From contig NZ_JBJKOP010000034.1 in NCBI RefSeq assembly GCF_046707225.1, positions 1 to 64,000 on the forward strand: a stretch of DNA of 64,000 nucleotides, given 5' to 3'. The notes below the pieces were generated by a model that did not search any database, was not told where the DNA came from, and worked only from the letters and a program-made list of their open reading frames with translations. The stretch is from Caproicibacter sp046707225. GTDB taxonomy: Bacteria; Bacillota; Clostridia; Oscillospirales; Acutalibacteraceae. Below are positions 1 to 7,721 of this stretch, one piece after another. The translations under genes and the position numbers were made by a program. The stretch's first letter is position 1. The number at the start of each line of letters is the position of its first letter.

Positions 1-46
1 AGCTTAGCACTGCCGTGTCTGTTTGACCGTTTATCTCGCAGAATTT

Positions 47-577
47 TCAACAAAAATATCGAAATCGCTGACTTTTCAACAGAAAAAGGAGCTGCCCCAA
101 AACTTTCGTTTTGCAACAGCCCCTTTCTATGCGGTTCAGGTAGGAGAACACCTCGCTCTGCTTTTCGTTCCGGAGCCGGATCACCACCAGAAACTCTCTG
201 GACGTCGCCATCTGTACCTGCATCCGGTCAAGCTGGGAGAGATCCTGCTCAAGAAGCCGCCGCACAGCGGGGTGGTTCTCCTGCTCCAGCCGTGTCCGGA
301 GAAACTGCTTGTTATCCTCAAAGTTTTCCCGGCTGTTCAGGCACAGAAATTCCAGTTCCGCGATGCCCTTGAGAACGGTCATCAGGGCGTAGATTCGAGC
401 CGAGACGCTTTCCTCGGAAAGCACAGAGATGTTCGTGGGCTTGAGGATAAAATACACCAGCTCGTCGCTGCGGTTGGTCGTAAGGCTATAATCGGTGACG
501 GCCTTTGTGTTGATGAGCTGGCGGGTAACCTGTTTTTGCCTTGCGCTTTTCTTTTCTGCCTTATTCAAACTTTCCAT
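47..577 (-). CDS. Conjugation protein of unknown function, C-terminus probably replaced
   Basis: This gene starts inside the end of the PrgI-like gene (17-base overlap). In Firmicute conjugative elements this position, between PrgI and the VirB4 ATPase, often holds a soluble protein of about this size. The 176-residue product is charged and helical-looking, without a signal peptide or membrane segment. The last 25 residues or so (from about base 130 downwards) come from a hairpin and low-complexity DNA and do not look like the rest. I infer truncation and loss of the natural C-terminus. The function is unknown, and the downstream virB4 would lie outside the window. Confidence 0.6.
   Translation of the reverse strand: MESLNKAEKKSARQKQVTRQLINTKAVTDYSLTTNRSDELVYFILKPTNISVLSEESVSARIYALMTVLKGIAELEFLCLNSRENFEDNKQFLRTRLEQENHPAVRRLLEQDLSQLDRMQVQMATSREFLVVIRLRNEKQSEVFSYLNRIERGCCKTKVLGQLLFLLKSQRFRYFC
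85..127. repeat. Hairpin resembling an insertion-sequence end or terminator
   Basis: A long imperfect inverted repeat pairs AAAGGAGCTG with CAGCCCCTTT and CAAAAC with GTTTTG. The string GGGGCTGTTGCAAAAC on the minus strand resembles the terminal repeats of some insertion sequences. The adjacent conjugation gene loses its protein-like character here, so this may be where another element joins. No transposase is in the window, so the identity is a guess. Confidence 0.4.
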
Positions 578-830
578 ACCCCCATTCGTAGACCTGCTGC
601 CTTGTAAAAAAGAAAGCGCAGGCGTTTTTTATAAAGTCGAGGATGCTGGTATCGTCAAAACGGATCGTCAGAAACGCATAGAGGGCCGTGATGACGATGG
701 GCGGCAGAAACCGGAGCTGCGCCAGCGCAAACACGGAGAGCAGCAGGCCGACGCCGATGATCCCAATGTCCCGGAGCTGCCACAGCCACAGCGTCGCCTT
801 GGATTTCAGGTTGTCCGGATAGATGTACAT
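561..830 (-). CDS. PrgI-family conjugal transfer membrane protein
   Basis: The 89-residue protein has two closely spaced hydrophobic segments (about residues 23-41 and 43-57) after a short N-terminus beginning MYIYPDNLK. That layout fits PrgI-family proteins, small membrane proteins found just upstream of VirB4 in Gram-positive type IV secretion loci and probably equivalent to VirB3. A GGAGGAATC ribosome-binding site precedes the ATG. The start lies within the last codons of the upstream methyltransferase, so translation is probably coupled. Membrane location and a role in the transfer channel are inferred from the family and position. Confidence 0.75.
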   Translation of the reverse strand: MYIYPDNLKSKATLWLWQLRDIGIIGVGLLLSVFALAQLRFLPPIVITALYAFLTIRFDDTSILDFIKNACAFFFTRQQVYEWGYGKFE

Positions 831-2806
831 GATGATTCCTCCTTGAATTTACATAAAAAATAAGCGACTCCCCGGAGCACATGCTCCACGCAGGGAATCG
901 CCACGCTGTTGCCCAACGCCTTATATCTGGCGCTGTCTGAAGCGCCGGGGATATCCGTCCAGTGATCCGGAAAGCCCTGGAGCCGTTCGCATTCCAGCGG
1001 AGTCAGCCTTCGGATCAGCTTGCGGATACGGTGGGGATGCGCATGGGTTTCCGGCACACCGGCTTCGCTTCTTTCACACACAAGGTCGGTAGCGTCCTTG
1101 TACTGCCGGGCGCTCTCGGTGCTGACCACCTCGTTCGGGGCGTATTCGTCGCTGCGCTGCTGGGAAAACACGCAGTGCCGGTCGGTGGCCGTGACGGTAT
1201 AGCTGATATCCGGCTGAACGCCGATCCCGTTCCCTCCGTTCTTATCCTGGCGGTCGATGATATTTCCGGCAATGCAGTAGGTTTCGGTTGGCGCGGAGTC
1301 TTCGCCGGAGTCCGCCAGAAACACAGATGGCTGGGAGATTAAGGGAACATTGTTCCCGCCGGTCCCGTATCTCGCGGACATGGTGGGCGCCACCTTGTGC
1401 GGCCCCGTATAACGCGAGTCGATCCCGTAATTCTCGAACAGCTCCGGCTGGCTTCCCACGACAAGGGGCGAATGGCCGTGCTCCTGGGAGCGGAGTGTGG
1501 CGGCGACGTCTTCGGAAACGTCCATGCGGCTGCCGCCCTGGTCGTTCAGGCACAGCACGGAGGGCATCATGCTTCCACTTGCCGTCGCCTTCAGGGTCGG
1601 TGCACATTCCTCCTGATAGCCGATCCCTCCCGCGGACGAACCGGCCCCGGCGCTGAACGCCGCCGTAAACAAAAGCCCACCCGGATTTCTGCCGCCGCCT
1701 CCGTCTGCGCCGGCCAGCGTGGGGGCAACGCTTTCTTCTGTAAAAAACCGGCCCTGCTGGGTATCCCATGGCGTCAGGCAATTCGCATCCTCCTGCTGCG
1801 GCATCTCGGCAACAAAGGTCTGCTGCTTCATACCAGGCTGGGCCTGTATCGCCCCGGACACATCGTGCAGGTTCCGAACCTCATCGCGCTGATTGCACGC
1901 AAAAGCCACGTGCCTGCCCTCCGGAGCTTCCGTTTTTTCTGTTTCTGTGGATACATAACCGTGCCCGCCACCGCCGCCGCTGTACAGGGAGGGCCAGACG
2001 CCCTCGCTTCCATAAATCCGGTGGCTTTGTACATCCCAGGATGTCAGGCATCCTCCGGTCGGATTCCCGCCTGAAGCTCCAGCGCCTGCTTCAGCACCGG
2101 GGGCAGTTCCTTGCCGCGCTTCTTCGCCCGCCGCAGAATTCCCAGGCAGGCGGTCCTGCTCAAATAGTATTTTTGGGGCGGTGCGGCCTCCAAAATCCGC
2201 GACAAGGAAGATGCGCTTGCGCCGCTGCGGGACATTCCAGTATTGAGCGTCGTATACTCTCCAAGCAACGGAGAATTGATCTCCCAATATGGCCCCAGCA
2301 GATTGCCATACCCCTCCCGGAGGTCGAGGTACAGATACGGAGTTGTCAGCAACTCGGCAGGTTTCTTCGAGGACCGCCCGGAAATCCTCGCCTCCTGAGC
2401 AGGAGAAGGCTCCGGGCACGTTTTCCCAGACCATATACCGAGGTCGAACAGCGTCAGCTGGCCTTCCGCTTGCTTTGTCATTCGCTCTCATCTCTTTAAT
2501 GATCCGAATTTGCTCCATGAACAGACCGGAGCGTTCGCCCTGCAGCCCGAGGCGCCTGCCGTTTGCCACGCTGAGGTCCTGACACGGGCTGCCGCCGCAG
2601 ACCACATCCACGGGGGTCAGCTCCGAACCCTTCAGCTTCATGATGTCGCCGATAGGGAGCATATCCGGAAACCGTATTTTTGTGACTTCCATCGGAAACG
2701 GCTCGATTTCGCTGGCCCACACAGGAGTAAACCCCTGCCGGACGCCTGCCAGCGGAAATCCGCCGATCCCGTCAAACAGGCTGCCGAGGGTCAGCGGGGC
2801 GGTCAC
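806..2806 (-). CDS. DNA cytosine-5 methyltransferase with a repetitive insertion
   Basis: Catalytic motifs of C5 methyltransferases are clear: motif I SLFDGIGGF (residues 9-17), motif IV GGSPCQDLS with catalytic Cys near 75, motif VI ENVPG near 130, motif VIII PQRRKR near 195, and motifs IX-X near the end (ERLQGFP, ALGNSV). At 666 residues it is about twice the usual length. The extra 350 or so residues between motifs VIII and IX are glycine-rich degenerate repeats containing APTL or APTM. It starts with GTG overlapping the upstream stop (GTGA). It sits in the transfer operon with no cognate endonuclease, which suggests a protective, antirestriction role for the transferred element. Confidence 0.9.
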   Translation of the reverse strand: MTAPLTLGSLFDGIGGFPLAGVRQGFTPVWASEIEPFPMEVTKIRFPDMLPIGDIMKLKGSELTPVDVVCGGSPCQDLSVANGRRLGLQGERSGLFMEQIRIIKEMRANDKASGRPADAVRPRYMVWENVPGAFSCSGGEDFRAVLEETCRVADNSVSVPRPPGGVWQSAGAILGDQFSVAWRVYDAQYWNVPQRRKRIFLVADFGGRTAPKILFEQDRLPGNSAAGEEARQGTAPGAEAGAGASGGNPTGGCLTSWDVQSHRIYGSEGVWPSLYSGGGGGHGYVSTETEKTEAPEGRHVAFACNQRDEVRNLHDVSGAIQAQPGMKQQTFVAEMPQQEDANCLTPWDTQQGRFFTEESVAPTLAGADGGGGRNPGGLLFTAAFSAGAGSSAGGIGYQEECAPTLKATASGSMMPSVLCLNDQGGSRMDVSEDVAATLRSQEHGHSPLVVGSQPELFENYGIDSRYTGPHKVAPTMSARYGTGGNNVPLISQPSVFLADSGEDSAPTETYCIAGNIIDRQDKNGGNGIGVQPDISYTVTATDRHCVFSQQRSDEYAPNEVVSTESARQYKDATDLVCERSEAGVPETHAHPHRIRKLIRRLTPLECERLQGFPDHWTDIPGASDSARYKALGNSVAIPCVEHVLRGVAYFLCKFKEESSCTSIRTT

Positions 2807-3369
2807 AAGTGCAGTTCCATGCCGAGGGAAGGCGCTTCCTGCGGCATAGCCTCCATTTCTTTCGGAAAATACTCGACGGTCCGGTTGACAGGTCCCATCC
2901 GGCCGTTCAGCCGTTCGGCTTCTACCACAGCTTCTTCATAGGTTCCGAATACCAAGGGCCTTCCGTCCTGCTTCACCCAGCTTTCCGCCGCACCGCAGAC
3001 AGACGCAGCGCTCCGGCGCGCCAGAACGCCGTATTGCCTTACGGACGCTTCGCTTTGAATCTGCTCCGCGGACAGATACCGAACGGGGATGCCCAATCGC
3101 CCGGCCTTTGCGATCTCACAGCTCATTCCATGGCTGATGGTATCGCCGCAGGCCCACAGTTCTTCACAGGAAGCCAGCACCCGTAGTCCCATCCGAATAC
3201 CGGCTTTTCTCTCGGAGGGAATGGCATCGTTCAGGACCTGCGGATACAGCAGATGAACAGCGACAGGCGCGCAGCCCTGTTTCATCGCATATCGACAGGT
3301 GGCCTTGGCAAACCGGACGTTGTTTTCAACATCCCCCGCGTAGGGAGAGCAGATATATACCAGCTTCAT
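2803..3369 (-). CDS. DUF4406 / nucleoside deoxyribosyltransferase-like protein
   Basis: The product starts MKLVYICSPYAG, the N-terminal signature of the DUF4406 and nucleoside 2-deoxyribosyltransferase-like fold, and continues with YPQVLND and CEELWACGD, which are typical of the family. The enzymatic activity is not established. The ATG overlaps the stop of the TrbL-like gene (ATGA), and its stop overlaps the GTG of the methyltransferase, so the three genes are translationally coupled. The longer open frame upstream lacks protein-like content and is not used. The protein ends in SLGMELHL, one of the related C-terminal tails seen on many proteins of this element. Confidence 0.8.
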   Translation of the reverse strand: MKLVYICSPYAGDVENNVRFAKATCRYAMKQGCAPVAVHLLYPQVLNDAIPSERKAGIRMGLRVLASCEELWACGDTISHGMSCEIAKAGRLGIPVRYLSAEQIQSEASVRQYGVLARRSAASVCGAAESWVKQDGRPLVFGTYEEAVVEAERLNGRMGPVNRTVEYFPKEMEAMPQEAPSLGMELHL

Positions 3370-4268
3370 TTCGCCACCGCCTTTACAATGGTTCGTGTGA
3401 TGTTCATCGCGGTCTGACCGGCGTAGACGGCGCTCATGAAGTTGGCCCTGGTGCTGGTGTCCAGCCCGAACGCTCCGGCGATGCGCGGAATTTCCCCGGC
3501 CGCCAGCATCAGGCCAAGCCCCAGCAGGACGTGATCCTTCAGCACCATAAGCCCAGCGATGAGGATAGTGGACTGTAAAAATGCGGTCAGGCACAGGCCG
3601 ATGATCTGCTTGCACCAGCCCACGAACCCGTCCAGATATCCTCTCGGAACGCTGAACATGTACAGGCTGCCCACCGCAATCTGGATGAGCAGGATGCCGC
3701 CGCGCTTCAGGTTGGCGAAGAACACCTTGATCACGGCGTAGCCCATCATGATGAGGATAAAAATCAGCATGATGGGATTGAGCGTGCTTCCGATCCCGCC
3801 GAACACTCCGGCGTTCGCCGCTTTTTCCAGCGCTCCCGCGGAGGACAGCTGGCTGATTATGTTTCCGGCCACGGTGTCGATGCCCGTTCCAAGCCCGGTG
3901 ATGCCCGCCGTGAAGCTGCTCTGCAGGGAGACCGAGAGCTTATACAGCTCCACCGGCACCGTGGAGAAAAGGCCGACCGCGAGAAAACCCTTGATGTTGT
4001 TGAGCGCGGTGTCCTTGATGCTTCCCCGGCCGGACTGGTACTCAATACCGCACTCAAAGACCGAAACCACCAGCCCGGTCCCGTAGAGCGCCCAACCAAG
4101 GTAAGTAAAAAACAGGACGATGGATTTTACCCATGTCATGTCGAACAGGTCCGCGCCCATGTTGCCCATGGCCGCGAAAAAGTTGCCGAGGAATCCGATC
4201 ATCTGGCTGTAGATCCAGTCCAGAATCTGTCCCAGCACGGTGTCGGCCACAAAGTCCCATATGAACAT
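3366..4268 (-). CDS. TrbL-like conjugal transfer membrane protein
   Basis: This 300-residue protein has several hydrophobic segments, at about residues 20-35, 48-70, 90-105, 150-175, 185-200 and 215-245. Long glycine- and alanine-rich stretches alternate with amphipathic helices, as in TrbL/VirB6-family inner-membrane channel components of conjugation systems. A GGAGGTGA ribosome-binding site precedes the ATG, and a hairpin lies just upstream at 4295-4316. It heads the DUF4406-methyltransferase-PrgI gene string. Its assignment to the TrbL/VirB6 group rests on size, topology and neighbours. Confidence 0.75.
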   Translation of the reverse strand: MFIWDFVADTVLGQILDWIYSQMIGFLGNFFAAMGNMGADLFDMTWVKSIVLFFTYLGWALYGTGLVVSVFECGIEYQSGRGSIKDTALNNIKGFLAVGLFSTVPVELYKLSVSLQSSFTAGITGLGTGIDTVAGNIISQLSSAGALEKAANAGVFGGIGSTLNPIMLIFILIMMGYAVIKVFFANLKRGGILLIQIAVGSLYMFSVPRGYLDGFVGWCKQIIGLCLTAFLQSTILIAGLMVLKDHVLLGLGLMLAAGEIPRIAGAFGLDTSTRANFMSAVYAGQTAMNITRTIVKAVAK

Positions 4269-4294
4269 GGGAAGTCACCTCCTTCAAAAAATAT

Positions 4295-4316
4295 GGAGCC
4301 CGCTTTCGCAGGCTCC
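4295..4316 (-). terminator. Terminator-like hairpin before the TrbL-like gene
   Basis: GGAGCC pairs with GGCTCC, with an inner GC/GC pair. On the minus strand it is followed by ATATTTTTTG and then by the GGAGGTGA ribosome-binding site of the TrbL-like gene. The position between hairpin and start resembles an attenuator or an operon-punctuating terminator. Confidence 0.55.
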
Positions 4317-4385
4317 AATGCAAAACGATTGCGGGCGCTTAGAGATAGAACAATCGGACATTGCCTCCTTTTTTATTATTGGGTA

Positions 4386-4414
4386 TTGATAAACTAATTG
4401 CGTTAGTTTATAAT
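4386..4414 (+). promoter_or_regulatory. Promoter with embedded TetR operator
   Basis: A -35 box TTGATA (4386-4391) and a perfect -10 box TATAAT (4409-4414) are separated by 17 bases. A perfect 9-base inverted repeat, ATAAACTAA and TTAGTTTAT with a 5-base spacer (4389-4411), fills the spacer. This is the classic layout for an autorepressed TetR gene, where binding blocks RNA polymerase. Confidence 0.85.
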
Positions 4415-4445
4415 GCATATATTATAGTTTGTGGAAGTGGTAACA

Positions 4446-5021
4446 ATGGGCACAAGAAGAAATCTGGACGCACAGACAATCCTGAATGCCGCGGCGGAGC
4501 TTGCGGAAGAAAAAGGGCTTGAAAATGTCTCGCTGCTTCAGGTAGCGGAAAAGCTGGGCGTAAAATCGCCGTCCCTTTATAACCATCTGAGCGGAGTTCA
4601 AGAGCTCTCCGCAGGAATTGCGAAGCTTGCCCTCGGCAGGCTGGAAGAAGCAATCCGCGGCGCGGCGGTCGGCCGGTCCGAGGGCGACGCGTTGCTGGCA
4701 ATCGCCCTTGCATATCGGAGCTACGCGAAAGAAAATCCGGAGCTTTACAAGGCAATCCTGCGCTTCCCGGACTGCGGTGACAGCGATGTTCAGGAGAAGG
4801 GGCACACTGTTGTCTGGATTCTGTATCAGGTGATGGAGCCGTATCACTTAGGGGAAGAGGAAACGATCCATTTTGTCCGTGGTTTCCGCAGTGCGCTCCA
4901 TGGGTTTGTTTCTCTGGAAGCGGCGGGATTTTTCCGTGGAAATGGCGCGGACGTCGACGAAAGTTATCGACAGCTTGCTTTTCGGTTGATTTCATCTTTA
5001 AGTATGGAAAAGAGTGATTGA
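4446..5021 (+). CDS. TetR/AcrR-family transcriptional repressor
   Basis: The N-terminal helix-turn-helix is typical: ILNAAAELAEEKGLENVSLLQVAEKLGVKSPSLYNH without a break, at about residues 10-45. The C-terminal half looks like the ligand-binding domain of the WHG type. The ATG at 4446 is preceded by GGAAG at a good distance; a GTG 15 bases earlier is less likely. It probably represses its own promoter (palindrome at 4389-4411) and the TauE-type permease gene that follows within a few bases. The ligand is unknown. The gene is part of a plus-strand block inserted in the minus-strand transfer region. Confidence 0.85.
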   Translation: MGTRRNLDAQTILNAAAELAEEKGLENVSLLQVAEKLGVKSPSLYNHLSGVQELSAGIAKLALGRLEEAIRGAAVGRSEGDALLAIALAYRSYAKENPELYKAILRFPDCGDSDVQEKGHTVVWILYQVMEPYHLGEEETIHFVRGFRSALHGFVSLEAAGFFRGNGADVDESYRQLAFRLISSLSMEKSD

Positions 5022-5022
5022 T

Positions 5023-5796
5023 ATGGGTACTTATATTGCCTTACCCATTGTTGGGTTTGTCGTAGGCTTGCTGATTGTTTCTCTCGGCGGAGGCGGCGGA
5101 GCCGTCTATGTTGGGATTCTGACGGTGTTCTTTCACATTTCTCCCGCGATTGCAGCGTCGACCTCGCTGGCTACCACGATCCCTACCACGGCGGTGGGGG
5201 CGTTTTCCCATTGGAAGGCCGGAAACGTGAATCTGCGGTTCGGCATTACAATGCTCGTAAGCGGCGCGGTCGGCTCCGTCATCGGTTCGCTGTGTTCCGG
5301 TTTTCTGCCGCAGGGCCTTTATAACAAATTGACCGGAATCATTCTGCTCCTGCTTGCCCTGCAGATGCTGATCTCCTTTCTGCGAAAAAAACACGGCAAG
5401 ACAGCGGAGCAGGACCCTGCTCAAACAAAAATGGCGAATACGATCAAGGCTGTCTGCTTCGGGCTGCTGGGTGGAATCATGTCCGGACTGGTTGGCTTAA
5501 GCGGCGGCGGGCCGATTGTCGCGGGGCTAATGATTCTGGGCTGTCCGGCGTTGGAGACTGTGGGAACCTCTGTTCTGGTGCTATTCGGAATCGCGGTGAC
5601 AGGTTTCCTCGCGCATCTCAGCGTTGGGAATATTGATTGGCAGCTTGTCGGGCTTCTGGCCATCGGCACCATGTGCGGCGCGCTCGCCGGGCCGTTCCTC
5701 CTGAAACAGGCGGACAAGAAAAACCTGGAGAAAGTTCTCCAGCCTGTGCTTTTCATCATGATCGTTGTCATGGGCGGAATGCTGATGTTTAAATAG
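5023..5796 (+). CDS. TauE/SafE-family membrane permease
   Basis: This is a 257-residue membrane protein with about seven or eight hydrophobic segments. Two glycine-rich repeats, SLGGGGGAVYVG near residue 20 and GLSGGGPIVAGL near residue 160, mark the internal duplication of the TauE/SafE (DUF81) family. The family moves sulfite, sulfoacetate or other organic anions across the inner membrane, but the substrate cannot be read from sequence. The start is one base after the TetR stop, so the two genes form an operon and TetR likely controls export. Confidence 0.85.
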   Translation: MGTYIALPIVGFVVGLLIVSLGGGGGAVYVGILTVFFHISPAIAASTSLATTIPTTAVGAFSHWKAGNVNLRFGITMLVSGAVGSVIGSLCSGFLPQGLYNKLTGIILLLLALQMLISFLRKKHGKTAEQDPAQTKMANTIKAVCFGLLGGIMSGLVGLSGGGPIVAGLMILGCPALETVGTSVLVLFGIAVTGFLAHLSVGNIDWQLVGLLAIGTMCGALAGPFLLKQADKKNLEKVLQPVLFIMIVVMGGMLMFK

Positions 5797-5877
5797 CGAT
5801 ATCATGGCTGAAGCAAACGATATGATGGATGCACGGTTGCCGCCGTAAACAGGCAAACGGAATTTTGCTTTCTATGG

Positions 5878-5883
5878 TATAAT
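5878..5883 (+). promoter_or_regulatory. Extended -10 element before the kinase-like gene
   Basis: TGGTATAAT forms an extended -10 box about 30 bases before the ATG at 5913. No good -35 box is seen, which is acceptable for extended -10 promoters. It would drive the kinase-hydrolase-deformylase gene group. Confidence 0.45.
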
Positions 5884-5912
5884 GCTGGTAATATGAATTG
5901 CTGAGGTTGAAC

Positions 5913-6428
5913 ATGAAAAATCTGTTTTTAATCGGCGGGACTATGGGTGTGGGGAAAACGACCACCTGCCGGATATTGGAGCAAAAGCTGAATAACAGCG
6001 TGTTTCTCGACGGGGACTGGTGCTGGGACATGCACCCTTTTCAAGTCACAGAGGAGACCAAGCGCATGGTCGTGGAAAATATCTGCTTTCTTTTGAACAA
6101 TTTCATCAGATGTTCCGCCTATGAAAATATCGTGTTCTGCTGGGTGATGCACCAGCAGGCGATTCTTGACGACATCCTTTCGCGGCTTGAAACGGAGAAC
6201 TGTAAGATTCACGCAATTTCCCTTGTGTGCGGCGAACATGCATTACAAGATCGTTTACAAAAAGATGTCAGCGCCGGAGTTCGGGAGGAAGAGGTCATTC
6301 AGAGGAGTGTCGCGCGTCTGCCTCTCTACAGAGTGCTTGACACGGATAAAATTGACGTGTCGGAAATCGGGCCGGAGGAAGCGGCTGATCTTATCATTCA
6401 AAGCTCTATAAGACCAATTGGAGGATAA
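5913..6428 (+). CDS. Small P-loop kinase-like protein
   Basis: The product begins MKNLFLIGGTMGVGKTTT, a strong Walker A motif at residues 8-16, followed by FLDGDWCWDM, which resembles the substrate-binding DGD of small nucleoside or metabolite kinases. The protein is 171 residues, about the size of AAA_33 or shikimate-kinase-like proteins. The substrate is unknown. The ATG at 5913 gives the natural N-terminus immediately before the first beta strand. The next gene starts two bases after the stop, so both are cotranscribed. Confidence 0.7.
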   Translation: MKNLFLIGGTMGVGKTTTCRILEQKLNNSVFLDGDWCWDMHPFQVTEETKRMVVENICFLLNNFIRCSAYENIVFCWVMHQQAILDDILSRLETENCKIHAISLVCGEHALQDRLQKDVSAGVREEEVIQRSVARLPLYRVLDTDKIDVSEIGPEEAADLIIQSSIRPIGG

Positions 6429-6430
6429 CC

Positions 6431-7126
6431 ATGATAACTGCGATAAAATCTAAAATTTGTGATGTTCCCGCCATCCTGTACGGTGAAAATTCCGACCGTG
6501 TCTGGTTGTTCGTCCACGGCAAGTGCGGGTACAAAGAGGAGGCGGAAGCCTTCGCGGGAATCGCCTGCCCCAAGGGCGCTCAGGTGCTGGCCGTCGACCT
6601 GCCCGAACATGGGGAACGAAAAGCCGAAACCGGCTTTGATCCGTGGCATGTGGTTCCGGAGCTGCGGGAGGTCACGGCGGATCTTCGGCAGCGGTGGGAG
6701 CACGTTTCCCTTCGCGCCAACAGCATCGGGGCGTGGTTTTCAATGCTGGCTTTTCTGGACGCGCCGCCGGAACAGGCGCTGTTTGTTTCGCCGGTGCTGG
6801 ATATGCGGCAGTTGATTCGAAACATGATGCTCTGGGCGTCTGTGGAGGGAACCCGGTTGGAGCGGGAGCGTGAAATCTCCACCGACTTTGGCGAAACGCT
6901 TTCCTGGGATTATCTGCAATACGCGAAAGCGCACCCCATCGTGACATGGACGGCCCCGACGGCGATTTTGTATGCCGGTCGGGACAACCTGACCGGTCGG
7001 GAAACGGTGGACGCTTTTGTCAGCCGCTTTGACTGCAAATTGACTGTTATGGAAACCGGCGAGCATTGGTTCCATACGCCGGAACAGATCAATATACTGA
7101 AAAGTTGGGAGGAAGCCAACACATGA
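6431..7126 (+). CDS. Alpha/beta hydrolase
   Basis: The 231-residue protein has an alpha/beta hydrolase layout: an early LFVHG strand-turn (residues 28-32) for the oxyanion hole, a nucleophile elbow ANSIGA with Ser near 97, and a late GEHWFH with the probable catalytic His near 215. An Asp in GRDNLT (about 187) may complete the triad. The nucleophile elbow reads N-S-I-G, not the usual G-x-S-x-G, as in several small hydrolases of this type. The next gene begins within its last codons (ATG at 7123). The substrate is unknown. Confidence 0.75.
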   Translation: MITAIKSKICDVPAILYGENSDRVWLFVHGKCGYKEEAEAFAGIACPKGAQVLAVDLPEHGERKAETGFDPWHVVPELREVTADLRQRWEHVSLRANSIGAWFSMLAFLDAPPEQALFVSPVLDMRQLIRNMMLWASVEGTRLEREREISTDFGETLSWDYLQYAKAHPIVTWTAPTAILYAGRDNLTGRETVDAFVSRFDCKLTVMETGEHWFHTPEQINILKSWEEANT

Positions 7127-7533
7127 TTCGGGAAATTTGCAGGGACGAGGGTTTTCTCGCCAAAAAGGCTGAACCGGCCATGATGGACGATCTCGGTGCG
7201 GCGGAAGATTTACTGGAAACACTGATTGCTCATAAGGATGGCTGTGTAGGCATGGCGGCCAACATGATCGGAGTCAACAAGCGCATCATCGCCTTTGATA
7301 ACGGGGGCAAATTCATGGTACTGTTTAACCCGGAGATCCTCAAGAAATCCGAACCCTACGAGGCGGAAGAGGGCTGCCTGTCCCTTGCCGGCACCCGGAA
7401 AGCAAAGCGCTGGAGGTCCGTCAAGGTGCAATACCAGAATGAGAAGCTCCAGACCCGTCTGAAAACCTTCACCGGATTCGCGGCGCAAATCATTCAGCAC
7501 GAAATGGATCACTGCGAGGGAATTCTGATATAG
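7123..7533 (+). CDS. Peptide deformylase-family protein with a variant motif 1
   Basis: Three metal-site motifs of peptide deformylase are present in order: GMAANMIG (residues 43-50), EGCLSL (84-89) with the Cys ligand, and QHEMDH (125-130) with the two His ligands and catalytic Glu. In motif 1 the conserved Gln of G-x-G-L-A-A-x-Q-I-G is replaced (ANMIG). At 136 residues it is shorter than housekeeping Def proteins. It is probably an accessory Def-like enzyme of the Clostridia. Removal of formyl groups from N-terminal Met is the family activity; whether this variant keeps it is uncertain. It overlaps the hydrolase gene by four bases. Confidence 0.8.
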   Translation: MIREICRDEGFLAKKAEPAMMDDLGAAEDLLETLIAHKDGCVGMAANMIGVNKRIIAFDNGGKFMVLFNPEILKKSEPYEAEEGCLSLAGTRKAKRWRSVKVQYQNEKLQTRLKTFTGFAAQIIQHEMDHCEGILI

Positions 7534-7654
7534 TCAAGGCGTGTGTGTTTATCATTCAAAGTTGCTCAAAGCCAAAAGAAAAAGCGGACCTTGGTTGAAG
7601 AATTCAACCGCAGGTTAAATCATGGACGTGAAAAGTCAAACACGCTTCCATTGC

Positions 7655-7696
7655 GGCCCTTCCGGGTATCGGGTATACTGATACTCAGGAAGGGCC
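7655..7696 (+). terminator. Strong hairpin between the deformylase-like and XRE genes
   Basis: GGCCCTTCC pairs perfectly with GGAAGGGCC, extended by GTATC/GATAC. It lies 25 bases before the XRE-TPR start codon. There is no long T run on the plus strand, so it could be a leader structure instead of a terminator. The 187 bases between the two genes hold nothing else recognisable. Confidence 0.45.
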
Positions 7697-7721
7697 TTCC
7701 TCAAGAAAGAGAGGAATCAGA

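Noticed and set aside
23..607. Long plus-strand frame over the left-edge conjugation gene
   Set aside because: It is antisense to a gene with better context and has no ribosome-binding site or known motif.
1242..2499. Several long frames on both strands inside the large methyltransferase
   Set aside because: They are rich in Arg, Pro and Ala, as expected for alternate frames of GC-rich coding DNA, while the methyltransferase motifs lie in one frame.
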